Shown piece after piece: positions 44,001 to 52,467 of a stretch of 64,000 nucleotides of DNA. How positions within the stretch are numbered: the first letter of the stretch is position 1; each line of letters begins with the position of its first letter. The notes under the pieces were generated by a model. It made no database searches and was not told the DNA's origin. It saw nothing but the letters and a program-made list of their open reading frames with translations. The position numbers were made by a program, and so were the translations under genes. This DNA comes from an uncultured Candidatus Melainabacteria bacterium (GTDB lineage: Bacteria > Cyanobacteriota > Vampirovibrionia > Gastranaerophilales > Gastranaerophilaceae). The stretch is taken from contig CAKUUC010000008.1 of assembly GCA_934692625.1 (NCBI GenBank), forward strand, positions 20,435-84,434. Reading direction: 5' to 3'.

Positions 44001-44569
44001 CTCAAAATAAGCGCTGCAGATTGAACTCTTTGTTCAACTGTTTTTAATTCATTTGTTGCTTGGTCTATACGTCTGTCAAAATCCGCAACCCCAGCGATTT
44101 CATCAATAATTCCACGACGAACTTTTGGAGAACTCATTACAATACTTGATACGTCGCCTTGCATCATAACATTGTAACTGTTCGGAGTTACGTTGTATTT
44201 TTCTAATATTGAACGAATATTTGTTAATGTGTCAGTTTTATCATTCAGGTAATATGTACTTGCAAAGCCTTGTTTAGTTTTTCGGATACTTCTTGCTACG
44301 GATAATTCGTTATCACCGTCAACACCTCCGAATGTAACTTTTACGGTTGCTTCATTTCGATTGTTAAAAGTTGTAATAAAATCGGACAAATTTTCAATAC
44401 GCAAAGCGCTGCCGGTTCTCAATCCAAGTGCAAACATAATACTGTCAATGATATTACTTTTTCCGGAGCCGTTTGGACCTGAAACTGTTGTAAAACCTTC
44501 CAATAACGGTATTGCAGCCTTGTTCGCAAAAGATTTAAAATTATCTATTTCCAACTGTTTTATGTACAT
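41078..44569 (-). CDS. smc: Chromosome segregation protein SMC
   Basis: 1163 residues. N-terminal head with Walker A (GPNGSGKSN, residues about 32-40), a long coiled coil, a central hinge (about 510-660, GVHAPLMQLGSVDEEY), a second coil, and the C-terminal head with the signature LSGGEKALTALALVF and Walker B YALDEVDASLD. It binds and extrudes DNA loops with ScpA and ScpB. A TTGACA-18-GATAAT promoter precedes it. The full condensin is encoded in one operon here. Confidence 0.97.
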   Translation of the reverse strand: MYIKQLEIDNFKSFANKAAIPLLEGFTTVSGPNGSGKSNIIDSIMFALGLRTGSALRIENLSDFITTFNNRNEATVKVTFGGVDGDNELSVARSIRKTKQGFASTYYLNDKTDTLTNIRSILEKYNVTPNSYNVMMQGDVSSIVMSSPKVRRGIIDEIAGVADFDRRIDQATNELKTVEQRVQSAALILSEVEKTLEQLKEEREVALKYKALQDEKNGLEAQVSKVKFFDLKRNLEIAHNNILQANKQLKEEEFKKKDLEEKIKLVTEKYKELEGILKEQGEDERNKLKDAQSDLSARIQIKKNAIDYSEKQIQQGLQSIENANNGIKTYQKNIENEKLNIKLSNDKITIIEGQIKEKKEELNKKIQEISGLSSSADKYLQERNNASRDLDSFKDKDNELLKQSLPKEHELKSLKEEIASAKEFIENAQKAKATFDDDKSLKQLQVSDLKKEMEELKDLQTKTMQRLDDTKTAIEDYEHDERVAFRKLTDMEAMKRANAGSAATIPINTVLNAKLDGVHAPLMQLGSVDEEYSTALDIAFGGRLANIVVDDTHTANVAMELLKSSRAGRATFLPLNKLKKAPTRLQLPKNSGVIDFAINLVDFDDIYLDAFFYAVADTLIVEDAEVAESLIGKYRMVTLDGKLYEKSAAITGGYVKKSGFGFNQNDDKEIESAKEKLNKLQEKRANAEKEKKELETKLEQIRIAHSSASSEYTKANIELSNMTRQFENSQNILETKQTFITENEPKIEILNNELDKIEAKRVDLSDKIQQLQDKLAEIDELLNDKDLKELKEKTKGLEDDLRMLNTRLSNANDELKGHEGQIKFNEQLIESKNQDIKNILKNNENLANDKVVMKEEIVQLEKQFEELTVKISVIDEKIGELLKQKNEINNKLIELQTNSKVKDSELISIREQIESFKTRRKELEPQLKEATEILENSGVEIAKMEPVEISAEELNAKIQRLDKRMKDLGDVNMRAIVAYEERAARKAELDTRISTLSNERQSILDKMKGFEQEKKEAFMKTFNAINENFKDIYHQLSEGEGRLILENEEDPLSAGMTIEAKPRDKTTNNKLGALSGGEKALTALALVFSIQKYLPAPFYALDEVDASLDTMNVERIAEMIKKQSENTQFLVVSHRRPMIEAAVRTIGVTQKEKGKTKVTGVTQ

Positions 44570-44598
44570 AAATTTCCCTAAGTATAATGTATTGTATT

Positions 44599-44628
44599 AT
44601 TATCGCAGATAGGGTTATGTCATGTCAA
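44599..44628 (-). promoter_or_regulatory. Promoter of the smc operon
   Basis: Minus strand: TTGACA (44628-44623), 18-bp spacer, GATAAT (44604-44599), then AGGGA before the smc ATG. Confidence 0.55.
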
Positions 44629-44657
44629 AAGTATTTAGCAAATTTTACATTTCGGTA

Positions 44658-45830
44658 TTAATTTGAGTGTGAATCCTGAAATTCTTTTGCAAAACTTGGG
44701 TTTACTGCAAGCCATTTGAATGCTTGTGTTTCCATTTCCGGAATATCAATTACAAATGTTCCGCCGTAACGACCTCTAGAAAATACAAGGTAGCCTTCTT
44801 TTGCAAGATGTTGGAAGGCTGTTCTGATTGTGTTAGGGCTTAAGTCCAAATCTTTTGCCAATGTTAATATAGATGGTAATTTCTCACCGATTTCATAGTT
44901 TTGCGCAATTAATCGTTTTAAATAATTTTGAGTTTTTTCATAATGATAAAATGCCGCATCTTTTGCCGGTGCAAAAATTTTATCTTCGATTTTTTGTGAT
45001 TTAATGGCTTCTCCCGGAATTTTAATTATTGTTGTTCCGTAAGTTCCACGTCTTGCTAAAAGATAACCTTTTCTGATTAGTATTTGCAAGGCATCGTGTG
45101 TCGTTTTTAAACTTACTTTTAATCTATTAGAAAGTTCTTGATGAGGAGGTAATTTGTCCCCAACTTTCATTTCTTTTGCAATTAGTTTTTCCAATTCTTT
45201 TGCGGTCATTTCAACAAGAGTTTCTGAGTGTTGTTTTGTATTGTTTTCATCAGGTGCAAAATCAAGAGTCAATACAACCCAACCGTTGTCACGAGCATTT
45301 TTAAATCTTCGTTTTATTATATTTTCAGCAACGAGTGCATCAATAGCAAGTCTTGTTGTATTGTTTGAAAATCCGATAATTGTTGCAATTGTTCTTGAAG
45401 AAGGTAAAAATGAACCCACTTTAAATCCATCATTTAAAATATAATTTTTTATTGCATTTATCGCTAAATCTCTTTTTGAAGTCAATTTTTTTATAGAAAC
45501 AGGTTTGGTGTAGTCTTTTATCATTGTTCCTATGCATTGTTTTGATTCGACAAAACCTAAGTCTTCCAAATGTCTGATTGCATGCTGAATTGTTCCGACA
45601 CTTACTCCAAGGGTGTATGCAAATTCTGATTTTGTAGGTAATACGTTTGAATATTTCGCTTTACCTGTTTTTAGTGCATGTTTTATCCAACTCGCAAGCC
45701 AATTTGCGATAATTATTGATTTTGAGTCATCGCAATTTTTTAAATCAGGTAATGAATTTTTAAATTCATTTATACTAATTTTAGTTAATTCTGATTTTTT
45801 AGGTAATGTAAAATTTTCTTTTTTGTTCAT
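44658..45830 (-). CDS. Regulator with four tandem GntR winged helices
   Basis: 390 residues composed almost entirely of four GntR-type winged-helix domains: about 38-104 (PTKSEFAYTLGVSVGTIQHAI), 120-188 (PSSRTIATIIGFSNNTTRLAI), 208-270 (PPHQELSNRLKVSLKTTHDAL) and 297-363 (PSILTLAKDLDLSPNTIRTAF). Each keeps the basic wing with a Gly turn. No effector-binding domain is seen, unlike FadR, HutC or MocR regulators. It is divergent from a Y-family polymerase gene, with an ATACACTA/TAGTGTAT inverted repeat between them. Probably a DNA-architectural or multi-site regulator; target unknown. Confidence 0.85.
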   Translation of the reverse strand: MNKKENFTLPKKSELTKISINEFKNSLPDLKNCDDSKSIIIANWLASWIKHALKTGKAKYSNVLPTKSEFAYTLGVSVGTIQHAIRHLEDLGFVESKQCIGTMIKDYTKPVSIKKLTSKRDLAINAIKNYILNDGFKVGSFLPSSRTIATIIGFSNNTTRLAIDALVAENIIKRRFKNARDNGWVVLTLDFAPDENNTKQHSETLVEMTAKELEKLIAKEMKVGDKLPPHQELSNRLKVSLKTTHDALQILIRKGYLLARRGTYGTTIIKIPGEAIKSQKIEDKIFAPAKDAAFYHYEKTQNYLKRLIAQNYEIGEKLPSILTLAKDLDLSPNTIRTAFQHLAKEGYLVFSRGRYGGTFVIDIPEMETQAFKWLAVNPSFAKEFQDSHSN

Positions 45831-45851
45831 TTTTCACCTTTTTTTTTAATG

Positions 45852-45897
45852 ATACACTATGTATAAAAAAACATCAAGATAAATTTTGCTAGTGTAT
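45852..45897. promoter_or_regulatory. Candidate operator between divergent genes
   Basis: ATACACTA (45852) and TAGTGTAT (45890) form an inverted repeat with a 30-base gap, centred between the GntR regulator and the polymerase gene. A candidate site for the regulator acting on both promoters. Confidence 0.5.
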
Positions 45898-45910
45898 TAC
45901 GTTTTTTTAA

Positions 45911-45945
45911 TTGACTATTTTGAGTTTTGGTTTGATACTGTAATT
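45911..45945 (+). promoter_or_regulatory. Promoter of the Y-family polymerase gene
   Basis: TTGACT at 45911 and an extended -10, TGaTACTGT at 45934-45941 (19-bp spacer), with the ATG only 4 bases further. No Shine-Dalgarno; probably leaderless. Confidence 0.5.
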
Positions 45946-47133
45946 ATGGTATTGCAAAGATTTATAGCGCTTGTGGATTGTGATTCGTTTTTTGTTTCTT
46001 GTGAACAAAAACGTAATCCAGAATTGAAAAATACTCCCGTATGTGTGCTTTCAAATACGGAAGGTTGTGTTGTTTCACGTTCTAAAGAGGCTAAAAAATA
46101 TGGTATTAAAATGGGTGAGCCTTATTTTATGGCAAAAAAAGATCACCCAAATTGTACTTATATAACAGCAGACCATGAATACTACTCTCAAGTTTCACAT
46201 CAGGTAATGAATGTTTTAAAAAACTTTAGTCCTTATGTTCAAATATATTCTATAGATGAAGCCTTTGTTGATTTTACCGGATTGACAAAGTTGTACAAGA
46301 AAAATTATCGCAGTCTTGCAGTATACCTAAGAGAAAAAATTTTGCAAGAGGTTGATATTCCTGTTTCTATTGGAGTTAGTTCTACAAAAACTTTGTCTAA
46401 ATTAGCATCTGATAAGGCAAAATTTATGCAAGATGGTGTTTTTCTTGTTGGAAAAAGAAAAATTCATAAATTATTGAAAGATACCAAAATTGAAGAAATT
46501 TGGGGAATTGGAAGACGCTTAACAGTTAATTTGAAACGATATGGTATTTTGACGGCAGAAGAATTGGTTAATCATTCTGATAGTTGGTTGGATTCAAAAA
46601 TTGGTATTCATGGAATTGAAATGAGGCATGAATTGCTTGGCGAAATGGTTTCGCGGGTGTCAAATAAAGAAAGAATTCCAAAATCTATTCAAAATACTCG
46701 TGCTTTTGGTATTTTTACGTCTGATTGGAACTTTATTAAAAATGAGTTAAATAGGCATATTCATACATCTTGTCGCAAGCTTCGTTCTTATGATACAAAG
46801 TGTTTGCAAATTGGTGTAATGCTTAGGACGAAAGATTTTCGAGTTTATTACAATAAAAAAGACTTGTTAGTTCCTGTTGATTTTGAGTTGGAAATCTCAA
46901 ATATTGCAATAAAACTTCTTGAAGAAATTTATAATCCTGAAATTTTATACCGCAGTACCGGAGTATTCTTGAATAAAATAGGAGAGCAAAGTGTTGAACA
47001 GTTGAGTTTGTATTCTCAAGTTGATACAACAAACAAGAAAGATAAATTGGCAAAATGTTTTGACAAACTAGAGGCAAAATTTGGTAAAAATATTGTACAA
47101 ACAGGATTTTATAAAAATAGTAGCAAAAAATAA
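45946..47133 (+). CDS. Y-family DNA polymerase (UmuC-like)
   Basis: 396 residues. Translesion polymerase: LVDCDSFFVSCEQKRNPEL (metal Asp and steric gate), RSKEAKKYGIKMGEP, catalytic SIDEAFVDFTG, SIGVSSTKTLSKLASDKAK, helix-hairpin-helix IWGIGRRLTVNLKRYGI, and a little-finger domain to about residue 380. The C-terminal QLSLYSQ resembles the beta-clamp-binding region of UmuC. No umuD neighbour. The start at 45946 fits the family N-terminus. Divergent from the four-domain GntR regulator, which may control it. Confidence 0.92.
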   Translation: MVLQRFIALVDCDSFFVSCEQKRNPELKNTPVCVLSNTEGCVVSRSKEAKKYGIKMGEPYFMAKKDHPNCTYITADHEYYSQVSHQVMNVLKNFSPYVQIYSIDEAFVDFTGLTKLYKKNYRSLAVYLREKILQEVDIPVSIGVSSTKTLSKLASDKAKFMQDGVFLVGKRKIHKLLKDTKIEEIWGIGRRLTVNLKRYGILTAEELVNHSDSWLDSKIGIHGIEMRHELLGEMVSRVSNKERIPKSIQNTRAFGIFTSDWNFIKNELNRHIHTSCRKLRSYDTKCLQIGVMLRTKDFRVYYNKKDLLVPVDFELEISNIAIKLLEEIYNPEILYRSTGVFLNKIGEQSVEQLSLYSQVDTTNKKDKLAKCFDKLEAKFGKNIVQTGFYKNSSKK

Positions 47134-47169
47134 TTTGTTTGTTTTTTATATAACCAGAGGATTTAATTT

Positions 47170-47478
47170 ATGAAAATAATGAGTATTCAACCATATAATA
47201 ATTTTACATCACAAAGAAATTCAAAATCATATTTGGATAATTTTTCTACAAAAGTTAAAAATTCCGCAGATTTGAATGATACAATTACCGTTCCTAGAAC
47301 AATATTTAAAGGTTACTTGGGCGTAATGAGTGGCATGACTTTGTTGACTCTTGGCGGACTAACAAGTAAATTCCAAAAAATTTCAAAACCTTTGAATATT
47401 TTGGGTACACTCGTTTCGATGTACGGAACTTGGGCTTTTGTTAGACCTTACATTGTTAACAAACAATCTAAAAACTAG
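47170..47478 (+). CDS. Small membrane protein with N-terminal NFTSQR motif
   Basis: 102 residues. The N-terminus (IQPYNNFTSQRN, Phe12) carries a variant of the recurring F-[ST]-x motif. Two hydrophobic helices follow (about 48-66 GYLGVMSGMTLLTLGG and 75-95). AGAGGA precedes the ATG, and it lies 36 bases after the polymerase gene, so it may be co-transcribed. Its TAG stop shares the palindrome CTAG with the converging gene's stop. Function unknown. Confidence 0.65.
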   Translation: MKIMSIQPYNNFTSQRNSKSYLDNFSTKVKNSADLNDTITVPRTIFKGYLGVMSGMTLLTLGGLTSKFQKISKPLNILGTLVSMYGTWAFVRPYIVNKQSKN

Positions 47479-49865
47479 GCTTTTATGTTTTTATTTTTGT
47501 GAAGCCCGGGTTTGTAGATGTCAAATTTGTAATTACCTTCAGAGGAATACAATCTTTCGTCTTTTGAAATTTTGACTTCTTGTTTGTATAGTTTTTGCAA
47601 AGTTTTATTATTGGCACCTATTGCTTGAATTCCGTCTTCTTCTTTTGCTTGTGCAACTTTACCCATTGCTCTTTCAAACAGTTCAAAATATTCAAGGCAT
47701 AGTGGAAATTTTTTATCTTTAATGATTGCTGCTTTTGCACTTGGTAACATTTCCGCTTCTACAAATTTTGATTGCTCTTTATTTAATGCCGCATCAATTA
47801 CTGTTGAAGCTTTAAGGTAAATATTGTTGACAATGGCTTCAACCAACGGTTTTTGAGTAGCATTATTATCTAGGTCAAAGTGTTCCATTATTGTAGAAAT
47901 TTTCATTTGTTCTTTAACAGGAAGAGCAAGAAATTCATCAAATTTAATCAATGCTTCAATTGCTTTTTCACCATTAAACCGATTGTGGATAGTGGCAATA
48001 ATGTCACTGTGTTTCGTTTCATAGTTTCCATAAAGTTCTTGATAGTTTTCTGTTGTTATCTTTTCGCTATCAATATAATGACCGGCTCTAATTTCATCAA
48101 CACTTCCATCTGCTCTTTTTGCAAATTCTATTGCCTTTGCAAGTATAGGGTTTTTAGTATCATATAGTTTTTTATCAAGATAATCATTAAAATATTTCAA
48201 ATCTTTTTCAAAATTTTGTGTATTTTCCAGTTTACCATCTTTATTTCTGTAATTTTCGACAATTTTTAATAATTTATCTGAAATTTCTCTTGTTTCATCA
48301 ATGTTTTTAGGTCTGTAAGTAGAACAAATTGAGCCGGCATCAGGAAGGTTTAAATGGTACAACTCTTCAACCACATTGTCATAATTTTGGCAGTACTTTT
48401 TGTATTCAGCGGTTCTTTTTTGTTCTAGTTTTAATTCATTCAGCAAATGTTCTTTTTCCGCCTTATCAAGTTTTATTGTTCCGTGCGGAGAAAGATTTTC
48501 GGCTTTGATTTGTTTTGCACCGTCTTCTGTTGTTATTTTTTTGTCGTTGATATCATCAAGTATTCTTAAAAATTTGATTATTGGTGCTCTATCTTCTTTT
48601 GTGAATTGAGAAGAATCGAATTCTATTAATCTATCTAAAATCTCTTCATTCTGTGCAATTTCTGAATTGCCGTAATGTTTTAATCTTGCTTGTAATTGTT
48701 CTGTATTGAATCTTTCATAATTTCTTTCTGATTCTCTGATTTTTTGTGCTTTTTTAAGATAACCTTTGATGTTTTCATCCGGTTTTTCAAACTTATATGG
48801 AGTATCTCGAAAATCTTTAGGTCTTATAATTTTGTCACCTTCTTGATAAGTAATTTCAGCAAGTTTTTTACCTTCAATGTACATTTGTCTTAATACGCTT
48901 ATAACATATTTGTCATAATCTATCTGCATCATTTGTAAATCATCGGGAGTGATTTTAGCCGGTAGTGGAATTGTCGGAATTTTGCTAAGTGAGTCTATGC
49001 TGTAAGCATCAAGTATTTTTGCATTGATGTTAGATGTAATGTTTTCTAAAATTTTCTCATTAACAATTTTAGGATCTTTTATTCCGCTTTTATTTACGAC
49101 TTTTTTATACATTGAAACACTAGTTTCAGTTAATTTATCGACATAACTTTCTGCACCTTTAGTTTCGTAATATTCTAGTAGGTTTTCTGCAGTTTCTCTA
49201 TCAAGTGTTGATGCAATTTTCTTTGCTAAAACTTCGTGCGGAGTTGGTGGAAGTTTCATTTTTGGATAAAGTCTTTTTACTTGCGAAAGTTTATTTGCAA
49301 CACCTAAATGAGAATAATATTCATTGTAAACGCTGAATAAATCTGTATTATCATTCATTATTGCGGTATGAAGTTTACGTAATAACGGGTAATCGTTTTT
49401 ATCATTAGCCATTTTATAAGCTCTGATATCCACAACTCTGTCATTAATGTCGATAAGAGTATCTTTCCATGCCAGAATTTGACGTTCTACAACTTCTTCT
49501 TGAATTCTTTCAACATCGTTTAACATTTCATTTTTTGAATAATTCTCAAGAATATATTTTTTCATGTCAGCTTTCATTTGTTTTCTGACTTTATTTAGTT
49601 CATCATTAACTATTTTTGTTGTTGAATAATTTTTGACTTCGTCAATTTTACTTTGAATTATGCCTGCAAGTCTAAATTTTTCAGCAAGAAAATCAACTTT
49701 AGGTGCTTTAACTCCATGCATTGCACCAAATGGAATTTCGTGTCCTGATAAATTTCCGTAACTGTTTGGTTCTATGTTAGTTGTTTGTTGCGGTTGTTGC
49801 TGCTTTTTTATTTGCAAGTCTTTAATTGATGTTGCGTATTGAATTTGAGGCAATGTGATTTTCAT
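47475..49865 (-). CDS. Large helical protein of unknown function
   Basis: 796 residues, highly charged and predicted almost wholly helical, with no signal peptide or membrane helix. A Gln-rich stretch (residues 20-30) and the motif EIPFGAMHG (Phe46) stand near the N-terminus, again resembling the window's recurring N-terminal motif. AAGGATTAGGA precedes the ATG. Its stop codon overlaps the stop of the opposite gene. No family recognised; a scaffold or effector-like role would be a guess. Confidence 0.65.
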   Translation of the reverse strand: MKITLPQIQYATSIKDLQIKKQQQPQQTTNIEPNSYGNLSGHEIPFGAMHGVKAPKVDFLAEKFRLAGIIQSKIDEVKNYSTTKIVNDELNKVRKQMKADMKKYILENYSKNEMLNDVERIQEEVVERQILAWKDTLIDINDRVVDIRAYKMANDKNDYPLLRKLHTAIMNDNTDLFSVYNEYYSHLGVANKLSQVKRLYPKMKLPPTPHEVLAKKIASTLDRETAENLLEYYETKGAESYVDKLTETSVSMYKKVVNKSGIKDPKIVNEKILENITSNINAKILDAYSIDSLSKIPTIPLPAKITPDDLQMMQIDYDKYVISVLRQMYIEGKKLAEITYQEGDKIIRPKDFRDTPYKFEKPDENIKGYLKKAQKIRESERNYERFNTEQLQARLKHYGNSEIAQNEEILDRLIEFDSSQFTKEDRAPIIKFLRILDDINDKKITTEDGAKQIKAENLSPHGTIKLDKAEKEHLLNELKLEQKRTAEYKKYCQNYDNVVEELYHLNLPDAGSICSTYRPKNIDETREISDKLLKIVENYRNKDGKLENTQNFEKDLKYFNDYLDKKLYDTKNPILAKAIEFAKRADGSVDEIRAGHYIDSEKITTENYQELYGNYETKHSDIIATIHNRFNGEKAIEALIKFDEFLALPVKEQMKISTIMEHFDLDNNATQKPLVEAIVNNIYLKASTVIDAALNKEQSKFVEAEMLPSAKAAIIKDKKFPLCLEYFELFERAMGKVAQAKEEDGIQAIGANNKTLQKLYKQEVKISKDERLYSSEGNYKFDIYKPGLHKNKNIKA

Positions 49866-50056
49866 TTTTCCTAATCCTTAATTTTTTGTATTTAAAACGT
49901 ATAATGCTGGGGTTTTGCTAAAATATAACAAAAGTTTTACAAATTTATAATTGTTTTCTACTCTTTCTATTGTATAAAATCCAAAAATTATTGCAACAGA
50001 CCTTAATATATGATACAATTAACAGGTAATTTATTAAAATAGTGAGGCTAATTTTT

Positions 50057-50533
50057 ATGAAAAAGGGTTTACCTTGGTTATGTATAACTTCATTAATTCT
50101 AATATCTGCATTACCTGCGTTTGCATATCATTGGACGCTTGCAGGACAAGGCAATTATGTTGATGCAGACAGTATTCATCCTACAAAAACGTCAAATTTT
50201 TATACAGGCGAAGGTAGCGGAAATGTTTATACAATGTGGACAAAATTCGTAGCTGATGAAGTACCTATAGAAAGAATGTTCGGAAAAGACATTTGGAGTT
50301 CTCGTGCTAAAGTCGCAATTGATTGCGGAAATAGAACTGCTACACGTCTTTCTTATTATGCTTATGATGCTGAAGGTTTTGCCGTTGCAGAGTATCCTAA
50401 AGTTAATGAAAAATTGTTAAATATTACTGAAGATATGGAAACTCCTGTTGCAGAAATTTTTAATTTTGTATGTTCCGGAGAATATAAAAAACATGTTCAA
50501 CATCGCCATAATACGTGGAAGTTTGGTGACTAG
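50057..50533 (+). CDS. Secreted protein, surface-adhesin E-like
   Basis: 158 residues. A signal peptide (KKGLPWLCITSLILISALPAFA) leads to a small domain with the layout of surface-adhesin E-type proteins: YVDADSIHP, an MWTKFVADE strand, a conserved Cys pair (DCGNRT and FVCSGE) and YYAYDAEGFAV. Likely periplasmic or exported with one disulfide. The ATG at 50057 has GAGG 9 bases upstream. The family link is by pattern only. Confidence 0.65.
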   Translation: MKKGLPWLCITSLILISALPAFAYHWTLAGQGNYVDADSIHPTKTSNFYTGEGSGNVYTMWTKFVADEVPIERMFGKDIWSSRAKVAIDCGNRTATRLSYYAYDAEGFAVAEYPKVNEKLLNITEDMETPVAEIFNFVCSGEYKKHVQHRHNTWKFGD

Positions 50534-50555
50534 TTACTAAATTTATTTACTTTAT

Positions 50556-50587
50556 AAAAAAGTATCTCAGCAGTGAGATACTTTTTT
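50556..50587. terminator. Bidirectional terminator
   Basis: A 13-bp stem (AAAAAGTATCTCA / TGAGATACTTTTT), 4-nt loop, between two converging genes. Confidence 0.85.
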
Positions 50588-51215
50588 AGTTTAAATATTT
50601 TTCGTGTAAATCTGTTCCGCCGGTTTTGATAAGTCCATATTTATCAGCAATTCCTTCTAATATGTCCGGATTTGAAAATTTTATGTATTTTCTCCATCTC
50701 GGATAAGGATAATAAACTTCCAAACCGTCTAAACCAATATCAACCAAATCCTTTATAAATTTTTCCATATTTAGCGCCCAACAGCATGCCGGGTGAGCAA
50801 GTACAGCAATCCCGCCGGCATTATGAATTTCTGAGATAAGTTTTTTTATATCTCTTTTTGCAAAAAATCTGAGAATATCCATTTCTGTTCCACGCTTGTC
50901 TTTTGCATAAAATTCTTGCATTCCTTCTGCGTTGATATCAATTCCATACGCTAAAAGGTGCAAAAAAATGTATTTGTACCAAACGTCAAATTCAACACCT
51001 GTAATAACATTTTCATCAGGAAAATCGAGATGCCCTTGAACAGTATTATGGTCGGTAATTGCGATTACATTGTAATTTTTGTCTTTTGCCTGTTTGACAA
51101 TATCAGAAAATGTTGCTGAACCGTCTGAGTAAGTTGTGTGAATATGCAAGTTTGCTTTTTTCTGCTCAAATTCTTCTTTTTTTAAATTTTTTATAATTTC
51201 TATATTCTTAATCAT
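50586..51215 (-). CDS. PHP-domain metal-dependent phosphoesterase
   Basis: 209 residues. PHP fold with the first metal motif NLHIHTTYSDGS, ITDHNTVQGHL, GVEFDVWYKYIFLHLLAYGID, AVLAHPACCW and TGGTDLHE. Related proteins hydrolyse nucleotide monophosphates or trim RNA 5' ends (RNase AM/YciV group) or act on histidinol phosphate; the exact substrate is unclear. The ATG at 51215 is preferred because the longer form runs back over the divergent promoter. Monocistronic. Confidence 0.88.
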   Translation of the reverse strand: MIKNIEIIKNLKKEEFEQKKANLHIHTTYSDGSATFSDIVKQAKDKNYNVIAITDHNTVQGHLDFPDENVITGVEFDVWYKYIFLHLLAYGIDINAEGMQEFYAKDKRGTEMDILRFFAKRDIKKLISEIHNAGGIAVLAHPACCWALNMEKFIKDLVDIGLDGLEVYYPYPRWRKYIKFSNPDILEGIADKYGLIKTGGTDLHEKYLN

Positions 51216-51267
51216 ATTCTTATCTTCGTGTTTTTGTATTAAAATTATATAACAAAAAGGAGTGAAA

Positions 51268-52212
51268 ATGTCCAAAGATAAAGTTAATAATAGTATATTT
51301 TATGTTTTGTTTGAAGGCTTGAAGATATATTTTTCAAATATAGATAAATTTTTATTGTATATGCTATTCCCTGTATTTGGACAAGTTATAGGGCTGGTTT
51401 TGTCGCTGGTAATTCCTTTTGCGCTTGTGCAAACAATTACAGATAAGGTCGAAAATCCTGCAATGGCTTTGGTCTATCTGATTTTGCTTGCTGTTCCGGG
51501 GCTGCTAATTTTTACAAAGGCCTTTTGGAATTATCTGGTTGCTTATGTTGCATTAAATTCGATGACAGAAGGTGCATTAACTTCCGGCAAGGTTTATGAT
51601 TTCCAATCTCACAATGAAGTTGCAACAAGACGCTCATTTTCATTTATTCTTTTGCTGCTTGTTGTTGGTGCGTTATCATCAGTTGGTAGCACCATATTTT
51701 TTATAATTCCAGGGTTTGTTATTTGGATTTACTTAATTTTAGTGTTCCAAGTATTTACATTTGAACCTGAATTGAACATTACGGAGATTTTCAAACGTAG
51801 TTTTTGTCTTATCAAGGGTAACTGGTTCAGAACATTTTTAATAATGGCATTTTTAACATTTTTCTCTATTTATATAATTTCACAAGGATTTGCCGTTGTT
51901 TTTGATTTCTTAAATCTTACAACATTAATTTGTAACAAATTAGATGAATATACTTCGTTAATTCCTCTTGATTATGTAAATGAATTTTTGACATACTTCA
52001 ATTTGCAAAACATAACACCAACTATGATTTCAAAAGTAATTTTATCATCATCTTTAACCTTTTTTGTTATGGGATTAACTTTGCCTATTCGTAGTGTTTG
52101 TTGGACGTTGTGGTATGTGAATTTGAGCCAAATGAAGTTGTCTGATAATAAAAAAGATAAAACTAAAGTTTCAAAATCATCACGAAGAAAAAACATTGAT
52201 AGAGAAGAATAA
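51268..52212 (+). CDS. Integral membrane protein, six helices
   Basis: 314 residues with about six hydrophobic helices (residues 25-55, 65-90, 120-150, 155-170, 190-215, 255-285) and a basic, charged C-terminal tail (KKDKTKVSKSSRRK). The FEPELNITEIFKRSFCLIKGNWFR segment resembles the repeated loops of GPDPase-membrane/DUF975-type proteins. AAGGAG precedes the ATG. It starts a run with the zinc-ribbon gene and rph. Function unknown. Confidence 0.7.
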   Translation: MSKDKVNNSIFYVLFEGLKIYFSNIDKFLLYMLFPVFGQVIGLVLSLVIPFALVQTITDKVENPAMALVYLILLAVPGLLIFTKAFWNYLVAYVALNSMTEGALTSGKVYDFQSHNEVATRRSFSFILLLLVVGALSSVGSTIFFIIPGFVIWIYLILVFQVFTFEPELNITEIFKRSFCLIKGNWFRTFLIMAFLTFFSIYIISQGFAVVFDFLNLTTLICNKLDEYTSLIPLDYVNEFLTYFNLQNITPTMISKVILSSSLTFFVMGLTLPIRSVCWTLWYVNLSQMKLSDNKKDKTKVSKSSRRKNIDREE

Positions 52213-52215
52213 TTT

Positions 52216-52452
52216 ATGTTTATTTGTAAGAATTGTAAATCCATAGATAAATTTGAATTGATGTTTTCGCCTGATTACAATGGTAGCAGGAAGTTTTCTC
52301 AAGCGTATAATACAAAAGACGAGTTAGAAATATCAGTTGACGGTTATGTCTTTGTTCCGGATTTACAATTTATGAATGAGCATGCTGTTTGCAGATATTG
52401 CGGACAAATTTATATGTGGGATTACGATATGCGAAAGAATGAAAATATTTAA
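52216..52452 (+). CDS. Small zinc-ribbon protein
   Basis: 78 residues with two Cys pairs, MFICKNCKS at the N-terminus and VCRYCGQIY near residue 62, likely binding one zinc. The middle is short and acidic. It begins 3 bases after the preceding stop and ends 15 bases before rph, consistent with an operon. Function unknown; RNA or protein binding is possible. Confidence 0.65.
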   Translation: MFICKNCKSIDKFELMFSPDYNGSRKFSQAYNTKDELEISVDGYVFVPDLQFMNEHAVCRYCGQIYMWDYDMRKNENI

Positions 52453-52467
52453 GAATTGGAGGCTAAT

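Noticed and set aside
45946..47133. DinB rather than UmuC
   Set aside because: The DCDSFFVSCE opening and the C-terminal QLSLYS region fit the UmuC side better, though the distinction is not certain, so no symbol is given.
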